From NCBI GenBank assembly GCA_937942205.1, contig CALDFO010000600.1:1-7341 (forward strand): DNA of 7,341 nucleotides, read 5' to 3'. Every line of letters starts with the position of its first letter. Position 1 is the first letter of the stretch. Shown one piece after another: positions 1 through 5,672 of the stretch. Source of the stretch: an uncultured Alphaproteobacteria bacterium (lineage in GTDB: Bacteria > Pseudomonadota > Alphaproteobacteria > Micropepsales > Micropepsaceae). The position numbers and the translations under genes are program-made. Below the pieces are notes generated by a model. It was not told the DNA's origin. It searched no databases and saw nothing but the letters and a program-made list of their open reading frames with translations.

Positions 1-894
1 CGGCATGTCGCGCGGTGCCCCCATCTTGATACCATCAGGACGGATGGGATCGGGGCGGCTGGTGGTAGCGGGCGCATCGCCTTCGCCCGGCCGCGCCATC
101 GGATTGGCGTCGGCGAAGGTGTGCGAGGTGAAATCGTTGAGGTTGAGCACGATGCGGCCGGTTTCATCGGGCCCGTCCAGACGCGCCTGGGCCGCCGTCA
201 CCACCCGCGAGCGGCGCGGCCCCACCTGCTGATAGACGAACAGGGTGCGCTCGCGCGCCGCCGCCGCGTCTTGCGGACGGGCGTCGATCACCGGCACCGC
301 ATCCGGCGCGGCGGGCGGCGGCTTGCCGCCGCGCACATGATCCATGGCATAGGCGACATAAGAGGGGAAATAATAGAACTCCCCGCCCGCCACGCCTTTC
401 TTGAGCGCGCGCAATTCCGAACTGAACAGGATGGCGCGCTGGGCATAACGGGACAGCGGATCGACCACCCCCGATCCCAACAGGCCCACCGTCTGGCCCA
501 GCACCGCCACCACCAGCACCAGGGCGCTGAGCTGATAGGGGCCCAGCCCGGAGGCGAACAGCACCAGAAGCTCGCGGTTTTCGCGCATCTTCATCAGCAT
601 GGCGTAACAGGCCATCAGGATGGCCACCGCCAGCGCCAGGTCGAAGACCTCCGGGCTGGTGCACAGCAGGATCAGCGAAATGCCGAACAGGTCGGCCTCG
701 TGGCGCACCGCCTCGCGGAACACCGGAGTGAACCGCTCGGCCAGGAAGATCGCCTCGATCAGCAGCACCACCAGCGCGGTCTGCACCGCCACGCCGCGGA
801 AGAAGTCGCGGACATAATCGCCGCCCAGGAACGCGGCCAGCAGGGCGCGAAATCCGAAGCCGCCGGGCGCGGCATGTGGGCGGGGCGTGGCCAT
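1..894 (-). CDS. LptF/LptG-family permease (YjgP/YjgQ), 3' end cut by window edge
   Basis: This is the N-terminal 298 residues of an inner-membrane permease of the LptF/LptG family, the transmembrane half of ABC exporters that extract lipopolysaccharide from the inner membrane. Hydrophobic segments lie near residues 36-55, 70-102 and 122-142. The motif RENRELLVLFASGLG (105-119) matches the family coupling helix, and E109 aligns with E. coli LptF E84, which contacts LptB. From about 172 a soluble beta-rich periplasmic domain begins (LFVYQQ at 219-224, VLNLNDF at 250-256), followed by an Ala/Pro/Thr-rich stretch at 270-285. The start is about 25 residues longer than E. coli LptF. The ATG shares one base with the stop of the upstream ATPase gene (TGATG), so translation is probably coupled. 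The reading frame is open to base 1, and family members are usually about 360-390 residues, so roughly the last quarter is missing. Whether it is LptF, LptG or a paralogue for another lipid cannot be decided here. Confidence 0.85.
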   Translation of the reverse strand, partial: MATPRPHAAPGGFGFRALLAAFLGGDYVRDFFRGVAVQTALVVLLIEAIFLAERFTPVFREAVRHEADLFGISLILLCTSPEVFDLALAVAILMACYAMLMKMRENRELLVLFASGLGPYQLSALVLVVAVLGQTVGLLGSGVVDPLSRYAQRAILFSSELRALKKGVAGGEFYYFPSYVAYAMDHVRGGKPPPAAPDAVPVIDARPQDAAAARERTLFVYQQVGPRRSRVVTAAQARLDGPDETGRIVLNLNDFTSHTFADANPMARPGEGDAPATTSRPDPIRPDGIKMGAPRDMP

Positions 895-1610
895 CAGAGA
901 CGGAACGCCTCGCCCAGATAGACGCGCCGCACCGCCTCGTTGGAGACGATGCTGGCGGCCTCGCCCTCGGCCAGCACGCGGCCGCTCTCGATCACATAGG
1001 CGCGGTCCACCATGGACAGAAGCTCGCGCGCCTTGTGGTCGGTGATCAGCACGCCGATGTCATGGTCGGCCATGTGGCGGATCATGCCGGTGATCTCGTC
1101 GGTGGCGTGGGGGTCCACGCCCGCGAACGGCTCGTCCAGCATGGCGAAGCCCGGCTCGCAGGCCAGGGTGATGGCGATCTCGCAGCGCCGCCGCTGGCCG
1201 CCGGACAATTCGCCCACCCGCTTGCGCCGCACCTCGCCCAGGCGGAATTCCTCGATCAGCGCCTCCAGCCGAGCGGCGCGGGCGGCGGCGGACGCCAGCC
1301 GCGCCTCCAGCACCAGCGCGATGTTCTGCGTCACCGTCAGGTCGCGCGGCACGAAGGGCGCCTGCGGCAGATAGGCGATGCCGAAACGGGCGCGGTCATA
1401 GAAGGGCATCCGGGTGACGTCATGGCCGTCCAGCAGGATGGTGCCGGCATCGGGCGGCGCCATGCCGGTCAGCATCTGGAAGGTGGTGGTCTTGCCCGCG
1501 CCGTTGGGGCCCAGCAGACCGACCACCTCGCCGCGCTGCAAGGTGAGGGTCACATCCTCGATGATCCGGCGTCCCGCGAAGGACTTCACCAGATGCTGCG
1601 CGGAAAGCAT
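894..1610 (-). CDS. lptB: LptB-like ABC transporter ATP-binding protein
   Basis: This 238-residue cytoplasmic ATPase would power lipid extraction by an LptFG-type permease. It is near full family length (E. coli LptB is 241 residues) and alignable end to end, including the C-terminal VYLGEAFRL. Visible motifs are Walker A GPNGAGKT (34-41), Q-loop Q83, signature LSGGQ (135-139), Walker B FAMLDE with catalytic E160, D-loop AGVD (163-166) and H-loop H192. It departs from housekeeping LptB in places: the signature is followed by RRRCEIAITLA instead of the usual RRRVEIARALA, and the position of E. coli F90, in the permease-docking groove, is P88, while the neighbouring R91 is kept as R89. The next gene is an LptF/G-like permease rather than rpoN, which commonly follows lptB, and no lptA or lptC is seen upstream. 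The symbol therefore marks the family; it may be a paralogue. The ATG start fits the family N-terminus. Purine-rich AAAAGGA lies only 1 nt before it. Confidence 0.9.
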   Translation of the reverse strand: MLSAQHLVKSFAGRRIIEDVTLTLQRGEVVGLLGPNGAGKTTTFQMLTGMAPPDAGTILLDGHDVTRMPFYDRARFGIAYLPQAPFVPRDLTVTQNIALVLEARLASAAARAARLEALIEEFRLGEVRRKRVGELSGGQRRRCEIAITLACEPGFAMLDEPFAGVDPHATDEITGMIRHMADHDIGVLITDHKARELLSMVDRAYVIESGRVLAEGEAASIVSNEAVRRVYLGEAFRL

Positions 1611-1698
1611 GTCCTTTTCGGCCCTGTCGCTGCTGCGTTTCGATCGGGAATCGTGCCCGGAACAAGGCCCGGAACCAGCCTTCGGCTCGGCGCCGGCA

Positions 1699-1746
1699 CT
1701 GCGTCATGCCCGTCCCGGATACGATGGCGCGGATACTATGACGCAG
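1699..1746. repeat. 9-bp perfect inverted repeat with 30-nt spacer
   Basis: CTGCGTCAT at 1699-1707 is exactly the reverse complement of ATGACGCAG at 1738-1746. The arms do not extend outward, and inward only a G-T mismatch follows. The element lies about 90 bp upstream of the lptB-like start and about 290 bp upstream of the synthase start. It could be a pair of operator half-sites or a long-loop hairpin in a leader transcript. Function is inferred from position only. Confidence 0.4.
1716..1740. repeat. Imperfect 11-bp direct repeat inside the inverted repeat
   Basis: CGGATACGATG (1716-1726) and CGGATACTATG (1730-1740) match at 10 of 11 positions and start 14 nt apart. The second copy overlaps the right arm of the 9-bp inverted repeat. 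Such a layout can mark regulator binding, but short repeats also arise by chance. Confidence 0.3.
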
Positions 1747-1789
1747 GTTTATCGGTGTACAGGCGCGGCGCCCGGCGGCCCCGTACGGA

Positions 1790-1809
1790 GAATGCTACCG
1801 AATGTTACG
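1790..1809. repeat. Imperfect tandem 10-mer
   Basis: GAATGCTACC (1790-1799) is followed directly by GAATGTTACG (1800-1809), 8 of 10 positions identical. Immediately upstream is the 8-bp palindrome CCGTACGG (1781-1788). It lies in the divergent promoter region, so an operator is possible but unproven. Confidence 0.25.
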
Positions 1810-2023
1810 TCCGCCGGTCCGGGAAAGGCTGGCTTTTCGGGAAGCCGGGCCCGGCCAAGGCCGCCGGGATCACAGACCGACGGCGGCGCGCACGGGCCGG
1901 GAAACATCCTGGTTCACCAAGACTTTCAAGGTTGTGGCGGATGAATTTCCGGTTATTCTGCAGTGCAATCAGACCCAGGCGGTCTACATCAGGCTGATCT
2001 TTGGGGCCATGGAAGAAAGTATC

Positions 2024-2030
2024 GAAGGGG
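2024..2030 (+). promoter_or_regulatory. Ribosome binding site of the oxoamine synthase gene
   Basis: GAAGGGG sits 5 nt before the ATG at 2036. It decides the start: the in-frame ATG at 2009 (adding MEESIEGAV) has only a weak GGGG run close upstream, and the far upstream open frame from 1802 gives no family-like sequence. Confidence 0.6.
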
Positions 2031-2035
2031 CGGTC

Positions 2036-3316
2036 ATGACGACCCAGTTTGCGGCCGCCGAACAGACGGCCCTTGTGCCCGAAAGCGAATTGCCCGAACC
2101 GCGCAAAAGCATCGTGGATGACTTTGCCGGTTATCGCGCCCTGCGCCGCCGCATCGCGGACGTGCAGGGCAACGGCCAGGAAGTCCCCTTCTTCCAGCCG
2201 CGCGACGGCGTCAGCCACAGCGTCATCCGCCGCCAGGAAAAAAGCCTGATCAGCTATTCCGGCTACAACTATCTGGGCCTGTCGGGGCATCCCGCCGTCA
2301 CCGCCGCCGCCAAGAACGCTATCGACAAATACGGCACCAGCGCCTCGGCCAGCCGCATCGTGGCGGGCGAGATCGAGCTGCATGGCGAGCTGGAACAGAA
2401 GCTGGCGAACTTCCTGGGCACCGAGGATGCGCTGGTCTTCATCAGCGGCTATCTCACCAATGTCAGCGTGATCTCGCATCTTCTGGCCCGGCCCGACGCG
2501 GTGATCTATGACAGCGGCGCGCACAACAGCATCATCACCGGCGCGCGCCTGTCGGGCGCCAAGGTCTTCACCTATCCCAACGGCGACTGGGACGCGCTGG
2601 ACAAGCTGCTGACCGAGAACCGCGCCAGCTTCCGGCGCGGCCTGATCGTGGCCGAAGGCGTCTACAGCATGGACGGCCAAATCCTGGACCTGAAGCGCGC
2701 CGTCGAGATCAAGCGAAAGCATGACGTGCTGCTGATGGTGGACGAAGCCCATTCGCTGGGCAATGTCGGCGCCACCGGGCGCGGCGTGCGCGAAGCCTCC
2801 GGCCTGTCCGCCGACAGCATCGACGTCTACATGGGCACGCTGAGCAAGACGCCGGCCTCCAGCGGCGGCTATATCGCCGGCGATCGCGGCCTGATCGAAT
2901 ATATGCGCTTCCTCTGCCCCGGCCTGATCTTCAGCGTCGGCCTGTCGCCCGCCGACACCGCCGCCGCGATGGCCGCGCTGGACATCCTGGAGCGCGAGCC
3001 GCACCGGCCCCGGCGTCTGCGCGAGCGCGCCCGCTATTTCCGCAAGGTGGCGCGCGACAACGGCCTGACCGTGTTCGGCGACGAGGAATCGCCCGTCGCC
3101 TCGCTGATCGTCGGCGACGACAAGCTGGCGATGCTGCTGTCGCAGCGTCTGTTCGACCGCGGCTTCGACATCCAGCCCATCGTGCGTCCGGCGGTGTCCG
3201 CCAGCACCGCCCGGCTGCGCTTCTTCCTGACCGCCAACCACACCGAAGAGCAGATCGGCGAAACGCTGCCGATCGTGGCCCAGGAACTCGAGAAGCTGCG
3301 CCGCAGCGCCGAGTGA
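2036..3316 (+). CDS. PLP-dependent alpha-oxoamine synthase (serine palmitoyltransferase / BioF / RkpG-like)
   Basis: This 426-residue cytoplasmic enzyme belongs to the alpha-oxoamine synthase family, which condenses an amino acid with an acyl-CoA or acyl-ACP, releases CO2 and yields an aminoketone. Family landmarks are YNYLGL (77-82), the substrate loop GTSASASRIVAGE (100-112), SGYLTN (138-143), H163, which should stack on the PLP ring, EGVYSMDG (207-214), DEAH with D236 and H239, the Schiff-base lysine K271 in GTLSKTPASSGGY, and R394 in the C-terminal RLRFFLTANHT, which should bind the substrate carboxylate. The GTLSKTxAS-GGYIAG block resembles the PKS-associated and RkpG-like branch more than Sphingomonas Spt, which has GTFSKS. 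Sphingoid-base-like or other aminoketone lipid synthesis is plausible, but the substrate is not readable. BioF and 2-amino-3-ketobutyrate CoA ligase are less likely, since no biotin or threonine genes lie nearby. It leads a three-gene operon with two glycosyltransferases. No acyl carrier protein is in the window. Confidence 0.88.
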   Translation: MTTQFAAAEQTALVPESELPEPRKSIVDDFAGYRALRRRIADVQGNGQEVPFFQPRDGVSHSVIRRQEKSLISYSGYNYLGLSGHPAVTAAAKNAIDKYGTSASASRIVAGEIELHGELEQKLANFLGTEDALVFISGYLTNVSVISHLLARPDAVIYDSGAHNSIITGARLSGAKVFTYPNGDWDALDKLLTENRASFRRGLIVAEGVYSMDGQILDLKRAVEIKRKHDVLLMVDEAHSLGNVGATGRGVREASGLSADSIDVYMGTLSKTPASSGGYIAGDRGLIEYMRFLCPGLIFSVGLSPADTAAAMAALDILEREPHRPRRLRERARYFRKVARDNGLTVFGDEESPVASLIVGDDKLAMLLSQRLFDRGFDIQPIVRPAVSASTARLRFFLTANHTEEQIGETLPIVAQELEKLRRSAE

Positions 3317-4482
3317 GCCGCGCCGCCGTGGATTCCCGTCCCCTGCGGATCGCGCTGGTCACCAGCTCCTACAACTATATCAAGGACGGCGTCGCGCTGA
3401 CGCTGAACCGGCTGGTCGCTTTCCTGGAATCACGCGGCGTGGAGGTGCTGGTGTTCGCGCCGGTGTCCGCCACCCCCGCCTTCCCCCATCAGGGACGGCT
3501 TGTGCCGGTGCCGTCCATCGCCCTGCCCCCCCGTCCCGAATACCGCCTGGCGCTGGGATTGTCCGGCGCCGCCCGGCGGCAACTGCTGGATTTTGACCCC
3601 GACATCGTCCACATCGCCGTGCCCGATCTTCTGGGCCATGCGGCGCTGGCGCTGGCGGAGCAGCACGGCATCCCGGCGGTGGCGTCCTATCACACGCGCT
3701 ATGAGACTTACTTGCGCCACTACTGGTATCTGTCGCCGCTGGAAGGATCGCTGAAGGCCATGTTGCGGCGTTTCTATGGCCGCTGCCGCGAGGTCTATGT
3801 GCCGTCGGACTCCGTGCGCGCCGCCCTGCTGGCCGACGGACTGGCCGACAATTTCAAGCCCTGGCCGCGCGGCGTGGACACCGGCCGTTTCAGCCCCGCC
3901 CGCCGCGATCCGGCCTGGCGCACCCGGCTAGGCATCGGCGCGGAGGAACGGGTGGTGCTGCATGTCTCGCGCCTGGTGCGGGAAAAGCGGCTGGATACGC
4001 TGACCGGCGCGCTGGCGAAACTGGCGGCGCGCGGTATCGCCCATCGCGCGGTGATCGTGGGCGAAGGTCCCGACCGGGCGTTCGCCCAGGCCGCGCTGCC
4101 GCACGCCATCTTCACCGGCTTCCTGGACGGCGATGACCTGGCGGACGCCTATGCCGGGTCGGACCTGTTCATTTTCCCCAGCGACAGCGAAAGCTTCGGC
4201 AATGTCACGCTGGAGGCGATGGCGTCCGGACTGCCATGCGTCTGCGCCGACGCCACCGGCAGCCGCTCGCTGGTGGCGGACGGCGATACCGGCCTGCTGG
4301 CCCATGCCGACGACGCGGACGGTTTCGCCGCCCATCTGACCCGGCTTCTGCAGGACGAAGCCTTGCGCCGCCGCATGGGCCAGGCGGCCCGCGCCCGCGC
4401 CCTGACCTTTTCCTGGGACGAGACGATGGGGCGGATGCTGGGCTATTATCGGGCGCTGGCGGACGGAAAGACCGGACTGTGA
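3313..4482 (+). CDS. GT4-family glycosyltransferase (first of operon)
   Basis: This 389-residue GT-B-fold, retaining glycosyltransferase would transfer a sugar from a nucleotide donor, probably at the cytoplasmic membrane face. The N-terminal domain opens with LRIALVTSSYNYIKDGVALT (11-30), the usual strand plus glycine loop. The donor domain shows PRGVDTGRFSP (185-195), SRLVREKR with R220 and K225 (219-226), VGEGPDR (249-255) and the EX7E motif E293/E301 in ESFGNVTLE. The overall pattern recalls the MgtA/SQD2-like lipid glycosyltransferases, but neither sugar nor acceptor can be read from it. No signal peptide or clear membrane segment is seen. The GTG start overlaps the stop of the oxoamine synthase gene by 4 nt (GTGA) and has no strong Shine-Dalgarno of its own, which suggests translational coupling. 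Context suggests the aminoketone-derived lipid, or a glycan built on it, as acceptor; this is inference. Confidence 0.88.
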   Translation: MSRAAVDSRPLRIALVTSSYNYIKDGVALTLNRLVAFLESRGVEVLVFAPVSATPAFPHQGRLVPVPSIALPPRPEYRLALGLSGAARRQLLDFDPDIVHIAVPDLLGHAALALAEQHGIPAVASYHTRYETYLRHYWYLSPLEGSLKAMLRRFYGRCREVYVPSDSVRAALLADGLADNFKPWPRGVDTGRFSPARRDPAWRTRLGIGAEERVVLHVSRLVREKRLDTLTGALAKLAARGIAHRAVIVGEGPDRAFAQAALPHAIFTGFLDGDDLADAYAGSDLFIFPSDSESFGNVTLEAMASGLPCVCADATGSRSLVADGDTGLLAHADDADGFAAHLTRLLQDEALRRRMGQAARARALTFSWDETMGRMLGYYRALADGKTGL

Positions 4483-5672
4483 AGATCGTCGATGTCTGCG
4501 AATTCTACTCCCCCACCGGCGGCGGCGTGCGCCGCTATATCGACCAGAAGCTGGAATTCGCGCCGCGCTTCGGCCACGACCTGACCATCATCGCGCCCGG
4601 CCCCGAAACCCGCAAGGAACGGGTGCGCGGCGGCCACATCATCTGGGTCAAAAGCCCCTACCTGCCCTTCGACAAGAATTACCGCATGTTCTGGCGGGCG
4701 CATCATGTCTGGGACGTGCTGGATTCGCTGTCGCCCGACCTGGTGGAAGGCTCCTCGCCCTGGCGCGGCGGCTGGCTGACGGCGCGCTGGAAGGGCGCGG
4801 TGCCCAAGGTGTTCTTCATGCACATGGATCCCGTCTCGGTCTATCCCCAGACCTTTCTGGGCGGCCTGCTGGGCGAGGAACGGGTGGACCGCATGTTCGG
4901 CTGGTTCTGGACCTATCTGAACCGGCTGAACGGATTTTATGACGCCGCCATCGTCACCAATCCGGCCATGGCGCAGCGCTTCGGCAAGTTCGGCCTCAAG
5001 AACATCGAGGTCGCGCCCTTTGGCGTGGAGCGCGAGAAATTCTCCCATATCTTCGGCGACACCACCATGCGCCGCCAGATGCTGGCGGCCTGCGGGTTGG
5101 AGGGCGACGCCTCCCTGCTGGTCGCGGTGGGGCGGCATCACCCGGAAAAGCGCATCAATGTTCTGATCGACGCCGTCACCCGCGCCCAGTCGCACCGCAA
5201 GGTGGGCCTGTACATCGTGGGCGACGGACTGATCCGCAAATCGGTGGAACGCTGGGCGCGGCGCGCCCACCATGTCCATGTCGCGGGCCAGATCAGCGAC
5301 CAGAACCGCCTGGCCTCGGTGATCGCCAGCGCCGATGCGCTGATCCACGGCTCGGCGGCGGAGACCTTCGGCCTGGTGCTGGCCGAGGCGCTGTGCTCGG
5401 GCACCCCGGTGATCGTGCCCGATGTGGGCGCGTCGGCCACCTTCGCCGGCCCCGGCTATGCCGAAACCTATCGTCCCGGAGACGCGGCCGACGCGGCGGC
5501 GGCCATCCTGCTGCTGGTGGCGGGCGACCGCGCCGAACAGGCGCGGGCGGCGCTGATCGCCGCCAATGCCCGGGTCCACACGGTGGAGCAGCATTTCGCC
5601 ACCCTGTTCGAGATCTATGAGCGGGTGGCGGCGGACCGCGCCGCGGCCAGCGCGTCGAACCAGTCCAGATAG
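4479..5672 (+). CDS. GT4-family glycosyltransferase (second of operon)
   Basis: This 397-residue GT-B glycosyltransferase has MKIVDVCEFYSPTGGGVRRY (1-20), with a triple-glycine loop, at its N-terminus. The C-terminal donor domain shows APFGVEREKF (179-188), GRHHPEKRIN (218-227), VGDG (247-250) and the EX7E motif E295/E303 in ETFGLVLAE, followed by ALCSGTPVIVPD. These are hallmarks of GT4 retaining enzymes; donor and acceptor are unknown. It differs clearly from the preceding GT4 protein, so the pair probably adds two different sugars or linkages in sequence and is not a recent duplication. The GTG start overlaps the previous stop by 4 nt (GTGA), and GGAAAG lies 8 nt upstream as a possible Shine-Dalgarno. 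The last 58 bases are shared with the 3' end of the opposite-strand glycosyltransferase gene. The Ala/Ser-rich tail after residue 383 (VAADRAAASASNQSR) lies within this shared part and is probably dispensable. Confidence 0.88.
   Translation: MKIVDVCEFYSPTGGGVRRYIDQKLEFAPRFGHDLTIIAPGPETRKERVRGGHIIWVKSPYLPFDKNYRMFWRAHHVWDVLDSLSPDLVEGSSPWRGGWLTARWKGAVPKVFFMHMDPVSVYPQTFLGGLLGEERVDRMFGWFWTYLNRLNGFYDAAIVTNPAMAQRFGKFGLKNIEVAPFGVEREKFSHIFGDTTMRRQMLAACGLEGDASLLVAVGRHHPEKRINVLIDAVTRAQSHRKVGLYIVGDGLIRKSVERWARRAHHVHVAGQISDQNRLASVIASADALIHGSAAETFGLVLAEALCSGTPVIVPDVGASATFAGPGYAETYRPGDAADAAAAILLLVAGDRAEQARAALIAANARVHTVEQHFATLFEIYERVAADRAAASASNQSR

Larger units (their letters stand above)
1611..2035. promoter_or_regulatory. 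Divergent intergenic region between the lptB-like gene and the oxoamine synthase operon
   Basis: These 425 bases separate two divergent transcription units and should carry promoters for both. No reading frame inside resembles a known protein. The plus frame of the downstream synthase stays open back to 1802, but its translation upstream of 2036 is not family-like. The stretch 1921-2020 is less GC-rich than the coding DNA around it, as expected of a promoter or leader. Repeats at 1699-1746 and 1790-1809 are listed separately. I could not assign -35/-10 boxes with confidence. Confidence 0.6.

Noticed and set aside
121..921. A 266-codon plus-strand open frame over the permease gene
   Set aside because: The minus strand encodes a clear LptF/G-like protein with membrane segments. 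The plus translation is His/Arg/Gln-rich shadow sequence.
1844..1855. 12-bp perfect palindrome GCCGGGCCCGGC, considered as an operator or terminator stem
   Set aside because: Made only of G and C in very GC-rich DNA, no T-run follows, and it is not near a gene end. Chance is likely.
1932..1959. Possible -35/-10 pair TTGTGG-N16-TATTCT for the plus operon
   Set aside because: Only 3 of 6 and 4 of 6 consensus matches. Not strong enough to call without a mapped transcription start.
876..1997. A 373-codon plus-strand open frame over the ATPase gene and intergenic region
   Set aside because: It has no recognisable domain and runs antisense to all ABC motifs of the ATPase.
1805..3241. A 478-codon minus-strand open frame opposite the oxoamine synthase
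   Set aside because: Its translation is His/Gln/Ala-rich with no family motifs. It mirrors the real gene, as expected from high third-position GC.
4446..5594. A 382-codon minus-strand open frame opposite the second glycosyltransferase
   Set aside because: Low-complexity composition and no motifs, whereas the plus strand has a complete GT4 protein over the same bases.
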